The position numbers and the translations under genes were made by a program. A DNA stretch of 64,000 bases from an uncultured Bacteroidales bacterium (GTDB lineage Bacteria > Bacteroidota > Bacteroidia > Bacteroidales > Paludibacteraceae), in contig CALAUA010000015.1 of the NCBI GenBank assembly GCA_937891975.1, positions 186,001 through 250,000 of the forward strand, written 5' to 3'. A model generated the notes under the pieces. The model had not been told where the DNA came from and made no database searches. It saw only the letters and a program-made list of their open reading frames with translations. Numbering within the stretch: position 1 is the first letter of the stretch; every line of letters begins with the position of its first letter. Below, in pieces: positions 7,339-16,038 of the stretch.

Positions 7339-8838
7339 TGACTGGATTTGCTGGTTGATTTCGGGAGAGAGGTTTTTGAACCATGCTACGGCGCAACCTC
7401 CTCCGATAAGTACTAAGGAACGAACGATACTACTAAACCATATATTATTGATAGGCAAGTACTTCTGCCATAGGAAATTCAAATTAAGTATCACCACAAT
7501 CAGCAGCAGAATCTTCAGATGTTGGCGCGTGAAAGTTGGCGCATGAAGCGTGTAACGAACTGTCAATGTGATAAATAGAAAATATATTGCGTAGGCTATG
7601 AGATTGCTCACGGCTGCTCCATTCATGCCGAAATGAGGAATGAGAAGATTATTGAGCAATATGGACAAGGTGGTTAGGATAAACGAAAACAATAGCGAGA
7701 AAGCGTAAAAACGCGAATAGTTGAGGGCGGAAGAGGTAAACGTACATACCGCAATAAACAATTGGCTTGTTGCTAACATCAATACCACTTGACGGGCTGA
7801 GGCATAGGTCTCGCCATTGGGTAGTATATGGAAAATGAGGTCGATATTTAGCCAAATTACACAAAGGATGATTCCGCCTATAAGTAGCAATGTACTACTG
7901 ACTTGCTGTATGAGGTGGGCCGTCTCGTGTTGGTTGTTCTCTTTGATAGCAGTCGCCAACTGTGGTGCCGCAATTGCAGCCATCGAACGATAAGGGATAC
8001 TGACCATCACGGCGATATAGGTGGCGATGGCGAAGATGCCCGTATAAGCAAGACCCATCTCGGCAGTGATAAAGAAAGATGAAAGAGTAGGGGCTAACAC
8101 CGAAGCTACTGCGGAAATAAGTAGGAAGCCCGTATAAAGCAAGTATTGTCGCACCAATGAGCGATTGTTGCGTAAGAAGTTCCAATCTGGGCGCAAAGAA
8201 ATTTCGCCCAGCGAAAAGAGATAGCCCATATTGCAGAACATCGCCACGGCATACACGCTGCATAATGCCACTACAAAACCATTGATATCCACTACGCGGA
8301 ATGCGTAGAGTAGGTAGGCAACGAGCAATCCAATGCGAGTGATGAGTTCGCGCACGGCACGAGGCACTACAATGCGCATACGCACGTTGGCATTGGTCTC
8401 GAAAACAGTCTGATAGAGCATGAAGAATGCCATAGGTAGCACCATATAGTAGTACTCTACAAACAGAGGCGATTTCTCGCCAAACCATTGGCTAAGTGGT
8501 TCGTGGCATGCGCAATACACTGCGGTAAAGAGTGCGAAGCCAATGAGTGGCACAATTAGTGTCCAGAAAAAGAAACCGTGGTCAGAGTTCTTGCCTATAA
8601 CCTCCAATCTTTCGTCTTTCGCCTTAAAGTGTGGATAGAAGCGGATGATGGAGGACGAAGTACCGAGTTGGGCAAGTCCGATAAAGAGTGTAGCAGCATC
8701 CACCAATACGCGTGCCAAACCAATCTCCTCAGCCGAGAGGAAACGCGTCAGCACAAAGAACGTAGTAACAAAGCCCACCGCCACCCCAAGATAGGTGACG
8801 ATGGTGCCTTGAATACTTTGTTTGGCGATGATGCCCAT
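7321..8838 (-). CDS. polysaccharide flippase (MATE/MVF-type, Wzx-like)
   Basis: 505 residues and about 12-14 hydrophobic helices, starting with the typical QSIQGTIVTYLGVAVGFVTTF. Members of this superfamily move lipid-linked oligosaccharides across the cytoplasmic membrane for O-antigen, capsule or exopolysaccharide assembly. No glycosyltransferase cluster is present here, so the substrate is unknown. A second flippase lies 2.5 kb upstream in the same run; the two are different in sequence rather than recent duplicates. The last three residues and the TAG stop are encoded by a dispersed hairpin repeat. Confidence 0.88.
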   Translation of the reverse strand: MGIIAKQSIQGTIVTYLGVAVGFVTTFFVLTRFLSAEEIGLARVLVDAATLFIGLAQLGTSSSIIRFYPHFKAKDERLEVIGKNSDHGFFFWTLIVPLIGFALFTAVYCACHEPLSQWFGEKSPLFVEYYYMVLPMAFFMLYQTVFETNANVRMRIVVPRAVRELITRIGLLVAYLLYAFRVVDINGFVVALCSVYAVAMFCNMGYLFSLGEISLRPDWNFLRNNRSLVRQYLLYTGFLLISAVASVLAPTLSSFFITAEMGLAYTGIFAIATYIAVMVSIPYRSMAAIAAPQLATAIKENNQHETAHLIQQVSSTLLLIGGIILCVIWLNIDLIFHILPNGETYASARQVVLMLATSQLFIAVCTFTSSALNYSRFYAFSLLFSFILTTLSILLNNLLIPHFGMNGAAVSNLIAYAIYFLFITLTVRYTLHAPTFTRQHLKILLLIVVILNLNFLWQKYLPINNIWFSSIVRSLVLIGGGCAVAWFKNLSPEINQQIQSLITKQ

Positions 8839-8841
8839 AAT

Positions 8842-10095
8842 CTACTTCTCGATTTCAAGCAACTCAACTTCGAAAATAAGGGTAGAGTATGGAGGGATAG
8901 AACCTGCTTGTTGTGCGCCGTAACCCAACTCTTGTGGGATATAGAAGCGGAACTTGCTGCCAACAGGCATGAGTTGTACGCCTTCGGTCCAACCTTTGAT
9001 TACTTGGTTCAAACCAAATACGATAGGTTCGCCACGATCTACACTGCTGTCGAATACAGTACCGTCGATGAGGGTACCATGATAGTGTACTTTAACGCGA
9101 TCTGTAGCAGCAGGTTTTTTGCCTTTACCCATCTTGATTACCTCATATTGAAGACCACTCTCGGTAACTTTTACGCCTTCTTTGAGTGCGTTTTCAGCCA
9201 AGAACTTCTCACCATCTTCTTTCACAGTACCGTATTTGATATTGTTCATTGTTGTTTGGATATACTCGCCTGCTTGTTCGCCAGTCATGGTGGTGTCACC
9301 GAGTAAGCCGTTGATGAAACCTTGCTTGATAAGAGCAAAATCAGTAGCCAAACTTGGTTCGCCAATTAAGCCTTGAGCCTCTTGTGATTTGATGTTTTTA
9401 CCGATTTGTTCACCCATATTTACGATTTGTGGATTTTTAACGGTACTCTTCAGACCTTTGTTGATATAGGTGATAAAATCTTTAGTCATTTGCCCAGTAG
9501 TGTCCATGAGCAATACGTAGCGAGCTACTTCGTCACCATTAAGATAACCAAATGCGTAGTTGATACTATCGTTTTGGTTTTTCAATTCAATGGTCTTTAC
9601 TTTGTAGATGCATTTGCCTTTTACGACTTTGCCCATCTCTAAGCTATCGTTGATGGTAGCAGAAGCTTGGTATTGTGCTTGGAAGTAGTTGCGTGCATCT
9701 TCTGCTTTCATCATAGTAGTGTCATGGCGTAAGCCGTTTACCAATCCTTGGAAGAACACTTTTTGGTTGATAGCCCATGCAGGATTGTCTGCTAAACCAG
9801 TTTTCTCTGCGTTCTTGATAGCTTGACCAATATTTTTACCGATGTTAGCTGCTTCGCTCAATTCTTCTATTTTGCCATCGTAACCACGTTGTAGTGCATC
9901 GATAAACTCAGTAATGGTTTCAATAGAAGAATCGTTGCGTAATTGATACATTTTCATTTGTGCACCATTCACTACGCCAAGAGCATAGTTCATACTGTCG
10001 TTTTGGTTAGTGAGGGCAACTTTTTCTATTTGATAAGTGTTGCCACATGAAATCATTGCCATTGCAGCAATGAGAAGAATAGATACTTTTTTCAT
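8842..10095 (-). CDS. FKBP-type peptidyl-prolyl isomerase lipoprotein with duplicated N-terminal module
   Basis: 417 residues from the ATG at 10095, which gives a lipoprotein signal (MKKVSILLIAAMAMISC, lipobox Cys17); an upstream in-frame start would bury it. Two similar modules follow, one beginning VALTNQNDSMNYALG (about 26) and one IELKNQNDSINYAFG (about 165), each resembling the helical FKBP_N dimerisation region. A C-terminal FKBP domain (about 320-417) carries VHYHGTLIDGTVFDSS and the GYG region. It is probably an envelope foldase anchored by lipid. The duplication of the N-terminal module is unusual. It lies next to a second FKBP gene with which it shares the same C-terminal domain type. 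Confidence 0.9.
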   Translation of the reverse strand: MKKVSILLIAAMAMISCGNTYQIEKVALTNQNDSMNYALGVVNGAQMKMYQLRNDSSIETITEFIDALQRGYDGKIEELSEAANIGKNIGQAIKNAEKTGLADNPAWAINQKVFFQGLVNGLRHDTTMMKAEDARNYFQAQYQASATINDSLEMGKVVKGKCIYKVKTIELKNQNDSINYAFGYLNGDEVARYVLLMDTTGQMTKDFITYINKGLKSTVKNPQIVNMGEQIGKNIKSQEAQGLIGEPSLATDFALIKQGFINGLLGDTTMTGEQAGEYIQTTMNNIKYGTVKEDGEKFLAENALKEGVKVTESGLQYEVIKMGKGKKPAATDRVKVHYHGTLIDGTVFDSSVDRGEPIVFGLNQVIKGWTEGVQLMPVGSKFRFYIPQELGYGAQQAGSIPPYSTLIFEVELLEIEK

Positions 10096-10120
10096 TGTTA
10101 ATTGTATATTTAGTTGATTA

Positions 10121-10705
10121 TTATTCAATTCCTAGCAACTCTACGGTGAAGATTAATGCTGCGTATGGAGGAATGTTGGCTCCTGCACCGCGCTCGCCGT
10201 ATGCCAGTTGGTATGGCAAGTAGAGTTTGTATTTGCTACCGATAGACATGAGTTGCAGACCCTCTGTCCAACCTTTGATGACTTGGTTGAGACCAAAAGT
10301 GATGCTCTCGCCGCGCTTGTAGCTGCTATCGAAGACAGTGCCATCGATGAGGGTACCTTCGTAGTGTACACGTACTTTGTCGGTTGCTTTAGGTTTTTGT
10401 CCGATAGTTGCTTCCAATACTTCGTATTGCAAACCGCTTTCGGTTACTTTCACACCTTCGCGCTTAGCGTTCTCTGCGAGGAATGCCTCGCCTGCTGCTT
10501 TGGCTTCGCCTGCGATTTTTGCTTCGAGTTCGCTAAAGAACTTACCCAACACTTGTTGAGCCTCTTGATAAGAAATTTGTGGTTGGTTTTTCTCTAATAC
10601 ATCTTTGATACCTGCTGCCAAATCAGCATATTCGAGGGAAGTAACGCCACTTCCCATCAGATTCTGACCCATGCTAAGGCCAATTGCATAACTAATTTTA
10701 TCCAT
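10121..10705 (-). CDS. FKBP-type peptidyl-prolyl isomerase (FklB/FkpA-like)
   Basis: 194 residues. The N-terminal FKBP_N helical region (ISYAIGLSMGQNL, about 4-75) is followed by an FKBP domain (about 85-194) with VHYEGTLIDGTVFDSS, VIKGWTEGLQLM and the AYGERGAG loop. There is no signal peptide, so it is cytoplasmic unless exported by another route. It isomerises prolyl bonds. Its FKBP domain closely resembles that of the neighbouring lipoprotein, so the two probably arose by duplication. The short gaps to ribE (6 bases) and to the next gene suggest co-transcription. Confidence 0.93.
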   Translation of the reverse strand: MDKISYAIGLSMGQNLMGSGVTSLEYADLAAGIKDVLEKNQPQISYQEAQQVLGKFFSELEAKIAGEAKAAGEAFLAENAKREGVKVTESGLQYEVLEATIGQKPKATDKVRVHYEGTLIDGTVFDSSYKRGESITFGLNQVIKGWTEGLQLMSIGSKYKLYLPYQLAYGERGAGANIPPYAALIFTVELLGIE

Positions 10706-10711
10706 TTCTTG

Positions 10712-11329
10712 TTATTGTATTAATTGATTCATTCTTGTGATATATTTGCCGATAATATCGAATTCAAGGTTCACTTGTGTACCCACCTGAATATACTTGA
10801 AATTGGTGTTGTCGTGGGTATAAGGAATAATACATACGCTTACATACCCCTTACCATCCTCCACATCGGGTTCGCATACGGTCAGACTCACGCCATTGAT
10901 ACTCACAGATCCCTTATCCACGCAGAAATAGCCACGCATAGCCATCTCACGGGTACTCTCATACTCAAAGCGGTAGTACCAGCTGCCCTCTGTTTCTTTG
11001 ACTTCGATGCAACGCGCCGTTTGGTCCACATGCCCTTGCACGATATGTCCGTCTAATCGTTCGCCGAGCAGCATGGAGCGTTCGAGGTTTACCCAATCGC
11101 CCTCTTTTGCTTCGCCGAGGTTGGTGCGGTTGAGTGTCTCTTGCATGGCGGTGACAGTGTAGAGGTCTCCCTCCATCTTTACTACAGTCAAGCATACGCC
11201 GTTGTGCGCGATAGACTGATCAATGCTCAGCGGCTCGCCATAGGGATTGCGCAGCGTGAAGTGTTTATTGGTTTGTTCTTGCTCAATCTTCACGATTTGA
11301 GCCATTGTTTCTACTATTCCTGAAAACAT
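10712..11329 (-). CDS. ribE: riboflavin synthase, alpha subunit
   Basis: 205 residues made of two repeated lumazine-binding barrels. The N terminus MFSGIVE is the family hallmark, HNGVCLTV (about 43) and SINGVSLTV (about 142) mark the two repeats, and HIVQGHVDQ (about 95) is the conserved linker motif. It dismutates two 6,7-dimethyl-8-ribityllumazine molecules to riboflavin and a pyrimidine. No FMN riboswitch is visible upstream; the gene follows the flippase by 2 bases. Confidence 0.97.
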   Translation of the reverse strand: MFSGIVETMAQIVKIEQEQTNKHFTLRNPYGEPLSIDQSIAHNGVCLTVVKMEGDLYTVTAMQETLNRTNLGEAKEGDWVNLERSMLLGERLDGHIVQGHVDQTARCIEVKETEGSWYYRFEYESTREMAMRGYFCVDKGSVSINGVSLTVCEPDVEDGKGYVSVCIIPYTHDNTNFKYIQVGTQVNLEFDIIGKYITRMNQLIQ

Positions 11330-11331
11330 AG

Positions 11332-12846
11332 TTATTTCTTCTTAATGAGCGTCTTTCCATCCAAACGATAGAAGATGACACAATATATAATAAGGAGTAT
11401 AGTACCTATACCCATTTTCATCCATTCATTGATTGGCAATAAGTGTGCCAAAGTGTAATATTCTGCCAAAAGTGTCACTACAAGTAGGGTATATATGCCA
11501 ATTCGGCGCAAATCGTATGGTATCTCGAGGTGTTTGCGTCCCACGAGATAGGACAGTAGCATAATCACGAAATAGCATATAGTACTGCTGGCTGCGGAAG
11601 CCATATATCCAATTCGTGGCACGAAAATAGCTTGCAATGCGAAGGTAATCACCACGCCGATGATGGAGAAGTAGGCGCCCCATTGCGTCTTGTCGGTGAG
11701 TTTGTACCAGAAGCTGAGGTTGAAATACACACCTTGGAAGATATATGTCCAGAGGACTACTGGTACGATTTTTAGTCCTTCCCAATAGGAAGGGGCGATG
11801 ATAAACTTCAGTAGGTCGAGGTAGAAAATCATCCCCAAGAGAATCATGTAGGAGAAGATGATATAGTATTTCATTGCATCTGCATAGGCAGCTACGGATT
11901 CGCGGTCTTTGTGTTTGGCAAAGACAAAGGGTTCGTAGGCGTAGCGGAATGCTTGGGTGAACATCATCATTACCATCGCCACTTTGAAGCAGGCTCCGTA
12001 GATACCTAACTGCGCTTGCGCATCGGCTCCGTCATAGAAGAAGGGGAAGAGGATACGGTCAAGCGTTTGGTTCATTATACCGCACACCCCCAAGACCAAG
12101 AGGGGCAACGAGTAGCGAAGCATTCGCTTCAGCAATTTTCCTGAAAATAGTCGTCGGGAGTCGGAAGTCGGGAGTCCGTGCTCATTTTTAAAGCCCTCAA
12201 CTATCGCTGGTAACAAACATAGTGTTTGTATGCCCGTAGCCAAGATATTTGCCACGAAGACATACCCTACTCCATAGTTGGGATTGTACCATGAGGAGAT
12301 GATTGCCCAATCCTGAATCTTCGGACAAAGTACGAGGAAGAAGAGATTGAGGGCGATATTGAGGAATACGAATAGGAGTTTGAGTGCCGCAAATTGCAAA
12401 GGGCGTTTCTTGTAGCGCAAGTATGCAAATGGAATACTAGCGAAGGCATCCATTGCCACTACTATACCGAGCAGTGCGATGAACTCGCTGTGCGTAGGGT
12501 ATCCCAATGCGGTGGCAATAGGCATTTGCCATATCACACATGCTACGGCGAACAGTAAAGAGGTAGTAAAAAGCGTAATGAGCGAAGTTCTATAAACCGT
12601 CTTAGGATTTTCTTCGGTTTTGTTGGCAAAGCGGAAGAAACCCGTTTCCATACCGTAGGTGAGAATCACTAGCAATAGTGCTGTCCACGCATAGAGGTTG
12701 GTCACGATACCATAATCTGACTGCTGTTGCAGCACGTATGTGTACAGCGGAACGAGCAGCCAGTTGAGAAACTTGCCTACAATGGATGAGACGCCATAAA
12801 TGGCGGTTTCTTTAGCCAATATTTTCATTTGCAGATTACTGCTCAT
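11332..12846 (-). CDS. polysaccharide flippase (Wzx-like), with in-frame heptamer repeat
   Basis: 504 residues and about 14 hydrophobic segments. The start MSSNLQ is followed by a second possible start MKILAKETAIYG, typical for the family; either could be used. It belongs to the MATE-like flippases that export lipid-linked glycans. Residues about 222-231 (between GFKNEHG and RRLFSGK) are encoded by four tandem heptamers of the type GTCGGGA. They fall in a cytoplasmic loop, where an insertion is likely tolerated. It is 2 bases from ribE. Confidence 0.87.
   Translation of the reverse strand: MSSNLQMKILAKETAIYGVSSIVGKFLNWLLVPLYTYVLQQQSDYGIVTNLYAWTALLLVILTYGMETGFFRFANKTEENPKTVYRTSLITLFTTSLLFAVACVIWQMPIATALGYPTHSEFIALLGIVVAMDAFASIPFAYLRYKKRPLQFAALKLLFVFLNIALNLFFLVLCPKIQDWAIISSWYNPNYGVGYVFVANILATGIQTLCLLPAIVEGFKNEHGLPTSDSRRLFSGKLLKRMLRYSLPLLVLGVCGIMNQTLDRILFPFFYDGADAQAQLGIYGACFKVAMVMMMFTQAFRYAYEPFVFAKHKDRESVAAYADAMKYYIIFSYMILLGMIFYLDLLKFIIAPSYWEGLKIVPVVLWTYIFQGVYFNLSFWYKLTDKTQWGAYFSIIGVVITFALQAIFVPRIGYMASAASSTICYFVIMLLSYLVGRKHLEIPYDLRRIGIYTLLVVTLLAEYYTLAHLLPINEWMKMGIGTILLIIYCVIFYRLDGKTLIKKK
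12153..12180. repeat. Heptamer array in flippase gene
   Basis: Four tandem 7-base units of the type GTCGGGA (one GTCGGAA and one diverged end unit), read in frame as part of the flippase. Confidence 0.85.
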
Positions 12847-12853
12847 ATCTCAC

Positions 12854-12886
12854 TATCTTCGGGGTATCTTCGGGATATCTTCAGGA
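12854..12886. repeat. 11-base tandem repeat upstream of the second flippase
   Basis: Three units TATCTTCGGGG / TATCTTCGGGA / TATCTTCAGGA in the 44-base gap between rsmI and the flippase. A single similar stretch occurs in the 3' end of truA (about 6512). Confidence 0.7.
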
Positions 12887-12890
12887 TAAA

Positions 12891-13562
12891 TTACTTTTCG
12901 TTTTTGCCTTCCACAACAAGTACAATTTCGCCTTTGGGTGGGGTCTGCTTGTAGTGCGCTGCTAACTCAAGCAGGGTGCCGCGTTGGGTGTCTTCGTGCA
13001 GTTTGCTGATCTCGCGGCTGACGCTTGCTCGGCGTTCGCCGCCCATCACCTCTGCCAATTGCTCTAAGGTCTTCACCAGTCGGAAGGGCGATTCGTAGAT
13101 AATCATCGTATGTGTCTGCTCGGCAAGAATCTTCATGCGAGTTTGGCGGCCTTTTTTCTGTGGGAGAAATCCCTCGAAATAGAATCGGTCGTTGGGCAAG
13201 CCCGAATCAACTAATGCGGGCACGAAGGCCGTTGCTCCAGGCAGACATTGCACTTCTACACCTTTTTCTACGCAGGCACGCACCAGCATAAACCCTGGGT
13301 CGGAGATACAGGGTGTACCTGCATCGGAGATAAGTGCCACGGTCATGCCCGCAGCAATACGTTCCGCCATATCATCGCTCGTTTCATGTTCGTTGAACTT
13401 ATGATGGCTTTTGAGCGGCGTATGGATGTCGTAATGCTTGAGCAGCACGGATGAGGTGCGAGTGTCTTCAGCAAGAATGAGGTCCACCTCTTTCAGTACG
13501 CGGAGCGCACGAAAAGTGATGTCCTCAAGATTGCCAACGGGTGTAGGTACTATGTATAACAT
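12891..13562 (-). CDS. rsmI: 16S rRNA (cytidine(1402)-2'-O)-methyltransferase
   Basis: 223 residues. PTPVGNLEDITFRAL at the N terminus, AEDTRTSSVLLKHY, ISDAGTPCISDPG and PGATAFVPALVDSGLP are the RsmI/tetrapyrrole-methylase-fold motifs. It methylates the ribose of C1402 in 16S rRNA using SAM, tuning the decoding centre. It is slightly shorter than E. coli RsmI, missing part of the C-terminal region, as is usual in Bacteroidota. It lies between a repeat-rich gap and the flippase. Confidence 0.95.
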   Translation of the reverse strand: MLYIVPTPVGNLEDITFRALRVLKEVDLILAEDTRTSSVLLKHYDIHTPLKSHHKFNEHETSDDMAERIAAGMTVALISDAGTPCISDPGFMLVRACVEKGVEVQCLPGATAFVPALVDSGLPNDRFYFEGFLPQKKGRQTRMKILAEQTHTMIIYESPFRLVKTLEQLAEVMGGERRASVSREISKLHEDTQRGTLLELAAHYKQTPPKGEIVLVVEGKNEK

Positions 13563-13565
13563 GTT

Positions 13566-13625
13566 TTTTCTCTAAACACTAAACAGTAGCGCTGAAAGCG
13601 CGTTCACTAAACGTTACGCGAAGCG
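13566..13625. repeat. Hairpin-type dispersed repeat before rsmI
   Basis: Two hairpins, GCGCT-GAA-AGCGC and ACGC-GAA-GCGT, separated by CACTAAAC-type linkers. The stop codon and last residues of the coiled-coil gene lie in it. Same layout as at 7.29 and 54.11 kb. Confidence 0.8.
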
Positions 13626-14402
13626 TCTCTTGAGTACGTTCTCGAAGAGTTGTACTGCGGTGGACTCTTTGTCCCAATCGAAGTTGTCGAGCACGTAGTC
13701 CATCGCCTCGTTGAGTGAACCGAGATTGTTAATTTCATCCAATGTTTTTTGCATCAACTCACCATTGCCTGCAAAGAGTTCGCGTTGAAAGAGGAAACGG
13801 TCCCCCAAAGAGATAGCTTGGCGGATATCCTCTACTGCCGCACCAAACAACGATGTTTGTTGTGGCACAGGACGTGGAGCAGGTTGTGGAGCAGGTGCTG
13901 GCTCTACCACTGGCTCTGCCTTTACTTCTGGTTGTGGAGCAGGTTCCACGATTGGTTCCACCACTGGCTCTGCCGTTGCTTCTGGTTGTGGAGCAGGTGC
14001 TGGCGCTACAACTGGTTCTTCTACAACCGGTGCTTCTACCTCTGGAGTATCTATAATATCCAGCGTTTCTAGTTCTTCTTTAACTTCCTCTTGTGGTTTT
14101 TCTGCGGGCTCTTCAGCGAACTCGTTTTCAATTGTCACCTCTTCGTTTTCACTTTCAGTTTCTTCTTCAACGATGAGTTCGATCTCTACTTCTGGTTCTG
14201 CAGCTTGTGCAGCTACAGCACCTGTAGCTGCCAATGCAGCCACTTCGGCTTGCAAGGTTGCTATTAGGGCTTTCGCCTCATCGCCTTCTCGCCTCATTGC
14301 CTCATTGGCTTCTTCGAGTTGCGCCACACGCGCCTCCAGAGCAGAGAGTTTCTGCTCCAGAGCGGTCGTGTAGTTGGTTATTGCTTGAATAAGATTGTTC
14401 AT
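13614..14402 (-). CDS. coiled-coil protein with Pro/Glu-rich linker and conserved C-terminal domain
   Basis: 262 residues, no signal peptide. An N-terminal coiled coil (about 1-60) is followed by a low-complexity region of Glu-, Val- and Pro-rich repeats (about 68-185; PAPAPQPE-type units). A compact C-terminal domain (about 188-262) starts VEDIRQAISLGDRFLFQRELF and resembles a short helical domain found in many Bacteroidota proteins of unknown function. Octamer repeats encode residues about 30-43 (REGDEAK region), and a hairpin repeat encodes the last residues. It follows the POT transporter by 3 bases. I do not know its role; a structural or polar-scaffold role is only a guess. Confidence 0.8.
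   Translation of the reverse strand: MNNLIQAITNYTTALEQKLSALEARVAQLEEANEAMRREGDEAKALIATLQAEVAALAATGAVAAQAAEPEVEIELIVEEETESENEEVTIENEFAEEPAEKPQEEVKEELETLDIIDTPEVEAPVVEEPVVAPAPAPQPEATAEPVVEPIVEPAPQPEVKAEPVVEPAPAPQPAPRPVPQQTSLFGAAVEDIRQAISLGDRFLFQRELFAGNGELMQKTLDEINNLGSLNEAMDYVLDNFDWDKESTAVQLFENVLKRRFA
14273..14312. repeat. Octamer array in coiled-coil gene
   Basis: Five 8-base units of the type TCGCCTCA, progressively diverged, within the coding region. The same unit family occurs in murC and korB. Confidence 0.75.
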
Positions 14403-14405
14403 AGA

Positions 14406-15932
14406 TTACTTCGTTGCGTCTTCGAGTTTTTTCATCATTGCGAACATAAAGATAGCTGCGATAGCACATACAGCTACGAATACGCTCCATACGCCCCACA
14501 ATGGCATGTCACCCCAGAGGTTACCACCGATAGATACAAGGTAGTTGCCGATTGCGGTAGCCACGAACCAGCCACCCATCATCATACCTTTGTACTTAGG
14601 AGGAGCCACTTTGGTCACGAAGGAGATACCCATTGGGCTGAGAAGCAACTCAGCGAAGGTGAGAATCAAGTAGGTGTAGATGAGTACGTTGGCATTCACG
14701 AAGGTTGGGTCGCCAGTTACGCGAGCCAACTCTTGTGCGTTAGGAGTGAGCAGACCGACACAAGCTACAGCCATCACGATATAGGCGATAGTAGCCACCA
14801 CCATACCTAGCGCAATCTTGCGTGGAGCAGATGGCTCTTTGCCTTTCTTAGCCAATGCGCCGAACAATGCCATGCTGAATGGCGTGAGTGCCACTACATA
14901 GAATGGGTTGAATTGTTGGAAGATAGGTGCGCTCAAGGTGATTCCTTCTGGAGAGATATTGAGGTACTTGTATGCCAATACGCCCAATGCAGCTGCGATA
15001 GCCACGCCAGAGAATACTTTTGCTTTAGCAGTCTTGCTTTGTACCAATGAGAAACCTGCATATACGATGATGACAATCATCACAAGGTTGATGATGTCAA
15101 ACCACATGGTTTGTACGCCAGTGCAGAGTGGTTGTACGAACTCGTTAGCGAAGTAGGTAAGGGTCAAACCGTTTTGGTGGAATGCCATCCAGAAGAAGAT
15201 GACCACAGCAAATACGAGGCAGAGAGCCACGATACGCTTTTTAGTTTGCTCTGGGGTCAATTCTTCTACTTTTGCACCAGTAGCAGCTGCTTGCTTAGCA
15301 GAGTTCTCTACGTGCTTGAACCAAGGACGGCAAGCGTAGTAGATTACGATACTGAGTATCAATGATGCGCAAGCAACCATGAATGCGAAGTGATAACTAT
15401 CGTTCACGCTCACGCCAAGACTGGTTTGTGCCCAATCCATAATCTTTACGGCTGCGGTAGGAGCGAACATTGCACCAATGTTGATAGCCATGTAGAAAAG
15501 TGAGAAAGCTGCATCGCGCTTGTCAGCGTATTTAGGATCATCGTAGAGGTTACCCACCATCACTTGCAAGTTACCTTTGAACAAGCCAGTACCGAAACTG
15601 ATGAGTACCAATGCTGCAATCATCGCACCCATAGCGGTGCCACCTGCGCCCAATGGAATAGCCAGCAGAATGTATCCGAGGAACATTACCATGATACCGA
15701 TGGTTACGCACTTACCATAACCAATCTTGTCAGCCAAGATACCGCCTACGAGTGGCAAGAAATACACCAACGCAAGGAAAGTAGAATAGATTTGTCCTGC
15801 GGTGGCAGCTTCTAATCCGAAGTTCGCACGGAGGAAGAGTGCAAATACGGCTAACATGGTGTAGTAGCCAAATCGTTCGCCTGTGTTGGCAAGTGCCAAT
15901 GCAAACAGACCTTTAGGTTGATTTTCAAACAT
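14406..15932 (-). CDS. proton-dependent oligopeptide transporter (POT/PTR2 family)
   Basis: 508 residues and about 14 membrane helices. The POT signature GERFGYYTM (about 17-25) holds the conserved ExxER-type motif, and FSLFYMAINIGAM (PTR2 signature) lies near 145-157. It imports di- and tripeptides with protons across the cytoplasmic membrane, fitting an amino-acid-fermenting or peptide-using anaerobe. It is the first gene of the long minus-strand run and has a strong promoter overlapped by a 16-base palindrome at 16002-16017. Confidence 0.93.
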   Translation of the reverse strand: MFENQPKGLFALALANTGERFGYYTMLAVFALFLRANFGLEAATAGQIYSTFLALVYFLPLVGGILADKIGYGKCVTIGIMVMFLGYILLAIPLGAGGTAMGAMIAALVLISFGTGLFKGNLQVMVGNLYDDPKYADKRDAAFSLFYMAINIGAMFAPTAAVKIMDWAQTSLGVSVNDSYHFAFMVACASLILSIVIYYACRPWFKHVENSAKQAAATGAKVEELTPEQTKKRIVALCLVFAVVIFFWMAFHQNGLTLTYFANEFVQPLCTGVQTMWFDIINLVMIVIIVYAGFSLVQSKTAKAKVFSGVAIAAALGVLAYKYLNISPEGITLSAPIFQQFNPFYVVALTPFSMALFGALAKKGKEPSAPRKIALGMVVATIAYIVMAVACVGLLTPNAQELARVTGDPTFVNANVLIYTYLILTFAELLLSPMGISFVTKVAPPKYKGMMMGGWFVATAIGNYLVSIGGNLWGDMPLWGVWSVFVAVCAIAAIFMFAMMKKLEDATK

Positions 15933-15985
15933 AAATAAGTTCGTTTTTTTATGGTTAATAATTATTTTTTACACAAAAATCCGCG

Positions 15986-16017
15986 CAAAGGTAATAATTT
16001 TTTTGCATATATGCAAA
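15986..16017 (-). promoter_or_regulatory. Promoter of the POT transporter run, with palindrome at -33
   Basis: TACCTTTG (15993-15986) and TTTG (16017-16014) are 20 bases apart on the minus strand. The -33 box is one arm of the perfect palindrome TTTGCATATATGCAAA (16002-16017), also present at 49430-49445. Confidence 0.85.
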
Positions 16018-16038
16018 TAAAATCGTTCGGTTGAGCGA

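Noticed and set aside
13860..14010. DNA repeat in the coiled-coil gene
   Set aside because: The repetition follows Pro/Glu/Val codons of a low-complexity linker, so it is explained by the protein and is not the 7- or 8-base type.
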